Assembly: GCF_004916905.1 (NCBI RefSeq)
Contig: NZ_SDLV01000040.1
Span: 1 to 64,000, forward strand
Direction of reading: 5' to 3'
Origin: Chryseobacterium candidae
GTDB lineage: Bacteria > Bacteroidota > Bacteroidia > Flavobacteriales > Weeksellaceae
Length of the DNA: 64,000 nucleotides
Below, piece after piece: positions 9,311-15,630 of the stretch. Every line of letters begins with the position of its first letter. Position 1 is the stretch's first letter. Below the pieces are notes generated by a model. The model saw nothing but the letters and a program-made list of their open reading frames with translations, had not been told where the DNA came from and made no database searches. The position numbers were made by a program, and so were the translations under genes.

Positions 9311-9397
9311 CTATTTTATTATACAAAACCTCTATTTTATTATACCAACGATCATGCTTCCGGATTTTGTATAAAATACCTGCCATTTTGTATAAAA
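9311..9397. promoter_or_regulatory. Phased repeat array between the LytTR kinase and a divergent gene
   Basis: Two pairs of near-identical sites lie in the 191-bp divergent spacer. Pair A is CTATTTTATTATAC at 9311-9324 and 9332-9345. Pair B is ATTTTGTATAAAA at 9364-9376 and 9385-9397. Members of each pair are exactly 21 bp apart, two helical turns. Pair B read on the other strand (TTTTATACAAAAT) resembles pair A, so the array is roughly a mirror arrangement. LytTR regulators bind paired direct repeats, which makes this a plausible operator; it could also affect the plus-strand gene at 9450. Confidence 0.5.
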
Positions 9398-9449
9398 ACC
9401 AATTTACGTTCTTCTTTTCTTTATTTCTTTGTACTGTAAATGAACACAT

Positions 9450-9878
9450 ATGGAATTAACAACTTTTCACGAACTGACACAGGAAATATCACTGGAATGT
9501 TTTTTTATGACAGAATCTCAACAGGAAGAAAAAGTAATACAGCTTATTGATCTGCACCATTTTATAGAATGTTTTGATGCGAAAATAAAAATTATCAGCT
9601 ACCTGCACCATTCCATTAATATTGTAGATCATGAAGGAGAGAAAAAAGGAATTCTTTTTTGTGACCTGAAACATTCTGCTGTGCCTGACAGCAATGGTTC
9701 TGAAGAGTTTAGAAGAAAATACGGACTCTCGGAGCTCTGGTTTGTTTTTGTAGAGGAAACATTTGTTCCGGATCCGGCCTGTTATACGGATGCCATTATT
9801 GAAAACAGTCTGGATATCTTCTATGAAAGGATTTTTACATTTAATTTTTTCCAATCTATTATTCAGCCCTTAAGATAA
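9450..9878 (+). CDS. Conserved-looking hypothetical protein, 142 aa
   Basis: 142 aa, soluble, no signal peptide or membrane segment; acidic with several aromatic pairs (LHHFIECFDAKIKI, ELWFVFVEETFVPDP). I do not recognise the family. Coding quality looks real: balanced composition, a sensible ATG, and it is read away from the LytTR operon across the phased repeat array, which may control it. Confidence 0.6.
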   Translation: MELTTFHELTQEISLECFFMTESQQEEKVIQLIDLHHFIECFDAKIKIISYLHHSINIVDHEGEKKGILFCDLKHSAVPDSNGSEEFRRKYGLSELWFVFVEETFVPDPACYTDAIIENSLDIFYERIFTFNFFQSIIQPLR

Positions 9879-10188
9879 ACTACCATGGAATGAGAACCTA
9901 TATTAATTCCAGAGCATTTAATTTCTTATGATCCTTTTATCAGAATTGATGATTGATAATATAAACACTCACCGCTATCCGAATAATATACATGCTACTA
10001 CAGGTCCTACCGTATTCAGTAAAGGAATAAGGGAATCATTAAAGGAAAATCCAACAATTCCTTTTACATTATTTAACGGCATTGAGTTCCACGGATATTT
10101 AAAGTTCAAATATAAACTGGAAAGTTCTTTTTATACAAAACGAAGGTCCAACATTGGAAACAGATGCAAAAACATCAGTAATTTATTT
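9879..10188. other. 310-bp stretch without a supported gene
   Basis: An open frame of 93 codons runs 9928-10209 on the plus strand, but it has no recognisable domain, overlaps the end of the SMR transporter gene and lacks a promoter-like box. I treat it as unsupported. No repeats or terminator hairpin stand out. Confidence 0.5.
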
Positions 10189-10524
10189 TTAATGAGTTCC
10201 CATTTTTGAGAATACATTAATAATAATCACTCCAATCACAATCAGTGCAATACCAATAATGGCGGGCAGGTCCGGGATCTGTTTAAATGCTATCACTCCA
10301 ATCATCGTTATAAAAATAATTCCTACGCCGGACCATATAGCGTAGGTGATCCCTACAGGAATCTGACGAAGGGTAAGGCTTAAAAAATAAAATGCACAGG
10401 CATATCCAATGACTGTCACTACCGATGGCCATAGTTTGGAGAATTCCTCAGATTTCTTCAGAAAAGTAGTGGCAATAATCTCAAATATAATAGCCAAGGC
10501 GAGAAAAATATAACTGCGTCCCAT
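10189..10524 (-). CDS. SMR-family multidrug efflux transporter
   Basis: 111 aa, four membrane helices, typical SMR length. Conserved features include the proton/drug-coupling Glu in helix 1 (AIIFEIIATTFLKKSEEF, Glu15), GYACAFYFLSLTL in helix 2, PVGITYAIWSGVGI in helix 3 and IIGIALIVIGVIIIN in helix 4. This places it near the EmrE/QacE branch rather than Gdx. It works as a dimer in the inner membrane, exchanging protons for cationic drugs or quaternary ammonium compounds. Monocistronic. Substrate unknown. Confidence 0.93.
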   Translation of the reverse strand: MGRSYIFLALAIIFEIIATTFLKKSEEFSKLWPSVVTVIGYACAFYFLSLTLRQIPVGITYAIWSGVGIIFITMIGVIAFKQIPDLPAIIGIALIVIGVIIINVFSKMGTH

Positions 10525-11129
10525 AAATTCATTCTTTATACAAAAGTAGTAAATGCGCCCGGGTAATTCAAAAAGGATATTCTTAGGCTTTCTCTGTTCC
10601 CAAAATAACAGGTACTTATTATCCCTATGAAAGATCAGTTCTTTTGAAGGTACAATAATTCAGTCATTGTTTTTATAGGGTTCAAACAGCATTCAGTATC
10701 TTATTTTCAACCTCTTTCTTTGGATAGACATTACTGATCCTGAAAAAAATCACTCAGCAGGCAACTTTGTGTTTATTTTTGGCACAAAAAAAATTTCTCT
10801 TTAATATGAAATATGACAGCTGACAAAATTTCCATCATAAAAATCACGGTTAAAATAAATTTTATTAACATAAAAACCTATTTGAAGTGAAAAATTAATG
10901 TTCGGAAAATACATTTTAAAACAATATTATGCCAGGCATTGCTTATTATTTGTTTTATCAACTCCAATATAGAAGTCGATAAACGATTAACACATTCACA
11001 TAATTTTACAAATAGAACAATAAAAGTATTAATAAATTCTCAATAATATATTAATTTAATATAAACAAAAGTCACCATTAAATGAACAGGAATCACTGTA
11101 ATACACTGATAAACATCATGGTGTTTTAC
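10525..11129. other. AT-rich gene-free stretch
   Basis: About 600 bp with no open frame of credible quality on either strand and no clear hairpin. Composition is strongly AT-rich from about 10790 onward. Its right end holds the candidate promoter of the micro-gene at 11210. Confidence 0.6.
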
Positions 11130-11160
11130 TTTGGCACATGATTTGAAAGTAGTAATATTG
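11130..11160 (+). promoter_or_regulatory. Candidate promoter TTTG-N19-TAATATTG
   Basis: TTTG at 11130-11133 and TAATATTG at 11153-11160, 19 bp apart. This fits the Bacteroidota -33/-7 layout with one mismatch in the TAnnTTTG box. It would give a leader of about 45 nt before the ATG at 11210. Confidence 0.55.
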
Positions 11161-11209
11161 CAATTAAAAGATTGATAAAAAAAAGTCAAATAATTAAAAA
11201 TAATACAAA

Positions 11210-11329
11210 ATGGTAACTTATATCGGTATCGTAACAGGTTTAATAGTAATTACTTCATATTTCATGACCGTAAGAAGAGAAAGAAACTAATCTTAAAACA
11301 AAACAAGCCTATAGAATATCTATACTAAT
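11210..11329 (+). CDS. Putative 39-aa single-span membrane micro-protein
   Basis: ATG at 11210, stop at 11327-11329. The translation begins MVTYIGIVTGLIVITSYFMT, one membrane-length hydrophobic segment, followed by a strongly basic tail VRREKKLILKQNK and PIEYLY. The positive-inside rule predicts the N-terminus out and tail in. Support comes from its setting: promoter-like boxes 50-80 bp upstream, and a terminator 120 bp downstream with no other gene between them. No homologue recognised; roles such as a small membrane regulator are guesses. Confidence 0.55.
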
Positions 11330-11369
11330 TATATTGTTTTATGTTTTTAGTCTGAGAGATCGGATCGCT

Positions 11370-11391
11370 CTTTTACCCCATCGGGTAAAAG
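11370..11391 (+). other. Perfect 9-bp hairpin downstream of the micro-gene
   Basis: CTTTTACCC (11370-11378) pairs with GGGTAAAAG (11383-11391) around a 4-nt loop. No T-run follows, so it looks like RNA structure rather than a terminator. The 11330-11449 interval holds nothing else I can support; a 67-codon minus-strand frame over it is not convincing. Confidence 0.5.
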
Positions 11392-11449
11392 GGTTCAAAA
11401 ACATAAGCAGAAAGATCTTAGTTTCATAACAAATTTTAATATCCAAATG

Positions 11450-11486
11450 AGAAAAGCCGGTCGCAAGTCTGGCTTTTCTTTTTTTA
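11450..11486 (+). terminator. Terminator of the 11210 transcript
   Basis: 11-bp stem (11450-11460 with 11469-11479, one wobble), 8-nt loop, then seven or more T. It ends a transcript starting near 11165, which would be about 320 nt long. Confidence 0.8.
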
Positions 11487-11592
11487 TAGTCTTTTTCCCA
11501 CCAGATTGTTGCTGATACCAGCATCCATTCATCATTTATCATTTATCATTCAGTATCCGTTGGACCATGTGTTTATTATTATTCAGGATTCT

Positions 11593-11620
11593 TTTGGCAT
11601 TCAATAAAGCTTTATCTTTG
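11593..11620 (+). promoter_or_regulatory. Candidate promoter of the AAA/YggS operon
   Basis: Exact -7 box TATCTTTG (11613-11620) with TTTG at 11593-11596, a 16-bp spacer (slightly short). 28 bp before the ATG at 11649. Confidence 0.55.
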
Positions 11621-11648
11621 TTTATTCAATAATCTTTTAATTGTCATT

Positions 11649-12368
11649 ATGAATCTGTACAACCTTATTATTCAGGATAAAGAGCAGGTAAATCTTAACG
11701 AGGTATTTCTCAATGCTAACAACAAGGAACAGCTTACACAACTTATCAAGGAGCACACTTACGTTAAAGAACTTCAGGAGTACGGTCTGCCGGTTAACCA
11801 TAAGATTTTACTTGAAGGAAGTTCCGGATGTGGAAAAACAATGACAGCAAAGGCTATTGCCAATGCTCTGGGAAAAAATATTATTATCTTAAATCTTAGT
11901 AATATTGTTTCGTCCCGTATCGGAGAAACATCCCAGAATATTAAAATGATTTTTGATAAGGCAGCCAGAGAAAGATCCGTACTTTTTCTTGACGAACTGG
12001 ATCAGATCGGAAAGGCAAGAGGCAGTGATGACAAAGATGTGGGTGAAATGAGAAGATTGGTTAATACTTTGATTCAGCTGATTGATTATTATCCTGAAAA
12101 TGCGCTTTTAATCTGTGCCACCAATCATCCTGAGATTATTGACACGGCTCTTTTAAGACGCTTCCAGCTAAAAATTAATTATGAAATGCCTTCTGCTGAG
12201 ATTCTGGATACATACTACGATCAATTACTCGCTCAGTTTCCTAAAGAGATGAGAACTGTTGAAAGAAAATACTCTATTTCTTTTGCTGAAGCTAAGGATT
12301 ACGCTTTAACAGCCGTTAAAGCTGCTTTAATTAAAAAACTGGAAGCCAAAGAAACCCTCGCATCATGA
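11649..12368 (+). CDS. Compact AAA+ ATPase
   Basis: 239 aa holding a complete AAA module and almost nothing else. Walker A GSSGCGKT (57-64), Walker B VLFLDELD (111-118), sensor-1 Asn in ICATNH (Asn159), arginine-finger pair LLRRF (170-171). The pattern GETSQNIKMIFDKA resembles the FtsH/Cdc48-type AAA subfamily, but there is no peptidase or substrate-recruitment domain, so it must act with a partner. Its stop overlaps the YggS start by 4 bp, giving translational coupling. Role unknown; chaperone- or helicase-loader-like activity is conjecture. Confidence 0.85.
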   Translation: MNLYNLIIQDKEQVNLNEVFLNANNKEQLTQLIKEHTYVKELQEYGLPVNHKILLEGSSGCGKTMTAKAIANALGKNIIILNLSNIVSSRIGETSQNIKMIFDKAARERSVLFLDELDQIGKARGSDDKDVGEMRRLVNTLIQLIDYYPENALLICATNHPEIIDTALLRRFQLKINYEMPSAEILDTYYDQLLAQFPKEMRTVERKYSISFAEAKDYALTAVKAALIKKLEAKETLAS

Positions 12369-13111
12369 AAGAAGATATTCTCCACAACCTCACCGTTATC
12401 AATGAAAGAATAAAAAAGGCCTGTGAGCAATCCGGAAGGAATATTGATGATGTCAGGTTATTACTCGCTACAAAAACTGTTTCTGCCGAGCGTATCAAAA
12501 TTGCTTTGGAAAACGGACAGGAATTAATCGCAGAGAACAAAGTACAGGAATTGAAGGAGAAATATGAAGACCTGAAAGACATTCCTCATGAAAATCATTT
12601 TATAGGCCATCTTCAGACCAATAAAATAAAAGACATTCTGAAATACGATGTTACCTGCGTTCAGTCTCTTGACCGCCTGGAACTGGCCGAAAAACTTCAT
12701 CAGAAACTTTTGGCTGAACACAGAACGATGGAGGTTTTAATTCAGGTCAATACCTCCAATGAAGAAAGCAAATTTGGCATTGATCCCGGTGAAGCCATTG
12801 AACTTACCCGAAAGATCTCCAACTACTCTACTTTAAAAATAAAGGGACTGATGACGATTGGTTTATTCAGTGCTGAAACCGATAAAGTAAGAGCATGTTT
12901 TAAAATCCTGAAAAATCTTCAGCAGGAGATTATTACCGAAAATATTCCCAACGTAGAAATGAAAGAACTATCCATGGGCATGAGCGGAGATCTGGAAACT
13001 GCTATTGAAGAAGGAGCAACCATTGTACGGGTGGGCACTGCTGTTTTTGGAACGAGAATCTACCCGGACAGCTATTATTGGAACGAGGGTAAAACGAATA
13101 AAAAAACATAA
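12365..13111 (+). CDS. YggS/PLPBP family PLP-binding protein
   Basis: 248 aa, a fold-type III PLP barrel with no effector domain. PLP Lys37 sits in LLLATKTVS; other family marks are GENKVQE-like IAENKVQELKEKY, HFIGHLQTNK, QVNTSNEESKFGI, GLMTIG and SMGMSGDLETAIEEGATIVRVGTAVFGTR. The family controls free PLP levels and amino/keto acid balance and has no known catalytic turnover. It is usually next to genes of cell division or proline synthesis (proC, yggT); here it is coupled to an AAA+ ATPase instead. Confidence 0.95.
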   Translation: MKEDILHNLTVINERIKKACEQSGRNIDDVRLLLATKTVSAERIKIALENGQELIAENKVQELKEKYEDLKDIPHENHFIGHLQTNKIKDILKYDVTCVQSLDRLELAEKLHQKLLAEHRTMEVLIQVNTSNEESKFGIDPGEAIELTRKISNYSTLKIKGLMTIGLFSAETDKVRACFKILKNLQQEIITENIPNVEMKELSMGMSGDLETAIEEGATIVRVGTAVFGTRIYPDSYYWNEGKTNKKT

Positions 13112-13117
13112 AATTAT

Positions 13118-13414
13118 ATGTTTCCATTTACTTATACTTTTGAAAGAGAAATATTAGTTTTCTCACCTTGCAAAGAATACTTCTGCTACAACGAAAATAC
13201 AAGAATTCTTATTTACAAAACAAACGCATTTTATTCTATACTATTTTCCCTGATCTATTCCGCTGTACTTTTCCTGATCCTGCATTTTATCCTAAATCAC
13301 CTGACTACTGAGATAATAATAGCTTCTCTACTTTTCACTGCCGGTATCATTATTCATTATTCTCATTATATTTCGGTAATAAATAAAGTCTCCAAAAATT
13401 TAAATGGAAATTAA
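13118..13414 (+). CDS. Small two-helix membrane protein
   Basis: 98 aa with two hydrophobic segments (about residues 40-60 and 66-86), a short polar loop between them and a basic C-terminal end. The N-terminal 35 residues contain two Cys (SPCKEYFCY). It starts 6 bp after the yggS stop, so it is probably the third gene of the AAA/YggS operon. Family not recognised. Confidence 0.65.
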   Translation: MFPFTYTFEREILVFSPCKEYFCYNENTRILIYKTNAFYSILFSLIYSAVLFLILHFILNHLTTEIIIASLLFTAGIIIHYSHYISVINKVSKNLNGN

Positions 13415-13456
13415 AAAGTAAAATAATCTCATTACCTTATCCTTTTAGTAATAATA

Positions 13457-13531
13457 GCTTCGACAGGCTCAGCCTGACAGCGCTTAAAAATTCCGGTTAG
13501 TATTCGGGTTGTCACCCTGAGCCTGTCGAAG
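13457..13531. repeat. Inverted repeat, 15-bp arms (CTTCGACAGGCTCAG)
   Basis: Arms at 13458-13472 and 13517-13531 are perfect reverse complements across a 44-bp spacer. The arm is a sequence commonly seen as an intergenic palindromic repeat in Bacteroidota. It lies between the operon end and the small lipoprotein gene. Confidence 0.8.
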
Positions 13532-13667
13532 GACTATCAATAAGAAAGCCTTTGTTACTCATTATCCCAGGTATTAACTAAAAGGACAAGTCAATAAACC
13601 TACTCCATAGTCTACAAATTCGGTATACTTTTTGATGTAAATGTTTCGTAACCAAACAAATACATTT

Positions 13668-13841
13668 ATGGATAAAAAATTACTATCGGTATGTCTTTTC
13701 ATGACATTATTATTCTTTTCTTCATGTGAAAAAGAAAACACACAGATAAAAAGCGGAATTTCACTTGAAACTATTTCAATGATAACCGTACTTACTATGG
13801 GCATCGCCATTCTGATTGCGTATAGCTTTAAAAGAAGATAG
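13668..13841 (+). CDS. Small lipoprotein, 57 aa
   Basis: Start at 13668 (MDKKLLSVC). A signal peptide with lipobox FFSSC is followed by a short polar linker, then a second hydrophobic segment (ISMITVLTMGIAILIAYSF) and a basic tail KRR. So it may be anchored by both lipid and a membrane helix. The frame is open to 13641, but that start lies before the signal peptide and is less likely. A hairpin follows. Function unknown. Confidence 0.65.
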   Translation: MDKKLLSVCLFMTLLFFSSCEKENTQIKSGISLETISMITVLTMGIAILIAYSFKRR

Positions 13842-13864
13842 AAAAACCGGAACTTAAACACTAT

Positions 13865-13898
13865 GACACCTCTCAATTTTTGGGAGGTGATTTTGTTT
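13865..13898 (+). terminator. Hairpin after the small lipoprotein
   Basis: 10-bp arms with one wobble (CACCTCTCAA and TTGGGAGGTG) around a TTTT loop, then ATTTTGTTT. Moderate tail. Confidence 0.55.
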
Positions 13899-13946
13899 GG
13901 ATAAAAAAAGAGCTTCCGTTTACTATAGCTAACTCAATATATTTCG

Positions 13947-14486
13947 TCAAGTGATAAATTTTTGAAAAAGTTCATATGGATCACACCTTAACTTTCTTCT
14001 CATACTTTTAGCTTGTGCCCACTTTTTTTCAATAGGATTTAAATCGGGGCTGTAGGGAGGCAGAAACAGAATAGAATGTCCACTTTTTTCTATTGCATCA
14101 ATACTATCGGATCTTTTATGGAACGTTGCATTGTCCATTACCAGGACTGAATTTGCAGGAATCGAATAAAGGAGTTCCTGAGTTACCCAAGCATGGAAAA
14201 CATCTGCATTAATATTTCCGTCAAACAATCCTACATTGAGGATATTAAAATTCAAAATAGCTCCAATGGCGTTCACTCTTCCCTTATTATGCCAGTCTTT
14301 AACCCCGTAAGACCTTGTTCCTTTTAAGCTATAGCTGTAATCCCTTGGTGCATCGGTAGCAAAACCACTCTCATCAATATAGATAATGTTTCTTTGTTCC
14401 AGCTGTTGATAATGAAACAATTGATTTTGAAATTCAGCTCTTTTAACAGGATCAGACTTGGGATGAGTCAGCATTTTTTTTAACAC
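13947..14486 (-). CDS. IS630 transposase, catalytic (DDE) half
   Basis: 179 aa. RNase H-like DDE domain: IIYIDESGF (first Asp), SVLVMDNATFHK (second Asp) and FLPPYSPDLNPIEKKWAQAK (Glu). These are hallmark IS630 motifs. The only start in this frame near the junction is GTG at 14486, and the frame overlaps the upstream half by 35 bp across an A8 run (T8 at 14474-14481 on the plus strand). So the full enzyme is likely made as a fusion with the HTH half by frameshifting or slippage. The required shift is +1 (or -2) relative to the upstream frame. Confidence 0.9.
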   Translation of the reverse strand: MLKKMLTHPKSDPVKRAEFQNQLFHYQQLEQRNIIYIDESGFATDAPRDYSYSLKGTRSYGVKDWHNKGRVNAIGAILNFNILNVGLFDGNINADVFHAWVTQELLYSIPANSVLVMDNATFHKRSDSIDAIEKSGHSILFLPPYSPDLNPIEKKWAQAKSMRRKLRCDPYELFQKFIT

Positions 14487-14775
14487 TTATATTTAAACGT
14501 CTAAGGGCATAGAGAATACAGTTGGGACTGACCCCAAAGAAAGCAGCTCTTTCATACTGGTAAGCATCAGGAAATTCTTCTACATGTTTCTTTAAAGCTT
14601 CCATATCGATCTTCGTAGCTGGTTTATTTCTTTTCCCAACAGGAATAAGGTTTTGTTTCCAGCGGGAAAAGGTTCGAGTACTTATTACAAAACGTTTACA
14701 AACATCCTGATCAGTAAGCTTTTCTTGTTCTTTTATTTTAAATACTTGTTTACGAAAATCTAAGCCATAACTCAT
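14452..14775 (-). CDS. IS630 transposase, helix-turn-helix half
   Basis: 107 aa. Two HTH motifs for terminal repeat binding: LTDQDVCKRFVISTRTFSRWK and YERAAFFGVSPNCILYALRRL. Ends in KKNADSSQV just after the A8 run. Removing one A from the run (or adding two) would join this frame to the DDE half and yield a protein of about 275 aa, the normal size for an IS630 transposase. Confidence 0.88.
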   Translation of the reverse strand: MSYGLDFRKQVFKIKEQEKLTDQDVCKRFVISTRTFSRWKQNLIPVGKRNKPATKIDMEALKKHVEEFPDAYQYERAAFFGVSPNCILYALRRLNISVKKNADSSQV

Positions 14776-14975
14776 ATAGCTAATATAAGACTTTTTATAT
14801 TGAGTTAGCTATATCTGCACAACTTGCTGGAAATTCACCTGACTTTGGCGTAACCAAAATATCAGATTAAACAAATATTTAACCCCTAAAAAATAACTTT
14901 GACATATCCTATTTTTCCACCACAATTTTCTATCTTTACTCATCATAAAACTTTAATTAAGCTTATAAACCACAA

Positions 14976-15374
14976 ATGGAACAAAAGATACATCAGGGAA
15001 GAAATGTAAAAAGATTCAGAGAAATGCTGGGGATCAAACAGGAAGCTTTAGCACTGGATTTAGGTGATGACTGGAGCCAGAAGAAAATTTCTTTATTGGA
15101 ACAGAAAGAAACTATTGAGGATCCGCTTCTTCAAAAGATTTCTGAGGTTTTGAAAATCCCTGTGGAAGCATTCCAGAATTTTGATGAAGAACAGGCTGTA
15201 AATATTATTGCAAGTAATTTTCATGATAATGCGACAGGTGTAATTGTTAATAACTACAATCCTATTGATAAAATCATCCAGCTTCACGAGGAAAAAATTG
15301 CGCTTTACGAAAGAATGCTGAAGGAAAAAGATGATATGATGACCAGGCTTGAAGAACTGATTAAAAGCAAGTAA
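14976..15374 (+). CDS. XRE-family transcriptional regulator
   Basis: 132 aa. N-terminal HTH_3 domain (residues about 8-62: GRNVKRFREMLGIKQEALAL, WSQKKISLLEQKE) followed by a short hydrophilic region and a C-terminal coiled coil (IDKIIQLHEEKIALYERMLKEK) likely used for dimerisation. No effector domain. Often such genes lie near mobile DNA; here it is next to the IS630 copy and followed by dispersed repeats. Target unknown. Confidence 0.85.
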   Translation: MEQKIHQGRNVKRFREMLGIKQEALALDLGDDWSQKKISLLEQKETIEDPLLQKISEVLKIPVEAFQNFDEEQAVNIIASNFHDNATGVIVNNYNPIDKIIQLHEEKIALYERMLKEKDDMMTRLEELIKSK

Positions 15375-15393
15375 AAAATCATTCGTGCTTTGA

Positions 15394-15570
15394 GATTGCT
15401 TCGCTACGCTCGCAATGACAATGGTCGTACAAGGCTCATAATTTGTCGGAAAAACACATCGTTTAAGCTTTGCTGAGTGGAACGCCTTTGCGGACATTGA
15501 AGCAGTTAGTTGTCAAAAAATTCTCGCGACAATTGCGTTAAATAGATTGCTTCGCTATGCTCGCAATGAC
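15394..15570. repeat. Pair of direct 26-bp repeats (GATTGCTTCGCTACGCTCGC)
   Basis: Copies at 15394-15419 and 15545-15570 differ at one base, 151 bp apart. Each unit is itself palindromic. Related half-copies occur near 19860, 20032 and 25036. No gene is visible in the interval. Confidence 0.75.
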
Positions 15571-15581
15571 TATAAAAACAT

Positions 15582-15609
15582 AAATCCCTCTCATTGCTGA
15601 AAGGGATTT
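15582..15609 (-). terminator. Terminator of gcvP
   Basis: 8-bp arms AAATCCCT / AGGGATTT at 15582-15589 and 15602-15609; T-rich on both sides, so it may act in both directions. 21 bp beyond the gcvP stop. Confidence 0.7.
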
Positions 15610-15630
15610 TTTATAGTTAAGAAACTGAGA

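Larger units (their letters stand above)
13924..14813 (-). mobile_element. IS630-type insertion sequence, ~890 bp
   Basis: Perfect 18-bp terminal inverted repeats: TATAGCTAACTCAATATA at 13924-13941 and its complement at 14796-14813. The ends begin TA, consistent with the TA target duplication of the IS630/Tc1 group. It contains two overlapping minus-strand frames, a helix-turn-helix part and a DDE part, and no passenger gene. It sits in an intergenic region between the small lipoprotein and the XRE regulator. Confidence 0.92.

Noticed and set aside
9928..10209. 93-codon plus-strand open frame between the hypothetical at 9450 and the SMR gene
   Set aside because: No domain, no promoter-like box, overlaps the SMR gene end; composition does not look coding.
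11339..11542. 67-codon minus-strand frame
   Set aside because: Runs across the hairpin and terminator of the 11210 unit; translation is not protein-like.
13574..13876. 100-codon minus-strand open frame
   Set aside because: Antisense shadow of the 57-aa lipoprotein at 13668 and its terminator.
15394..15570. CRISPR array
   Set aside because: Only two repeat copies, palindromic, spaced 151 bp apart; no regular spacers or cas genes.
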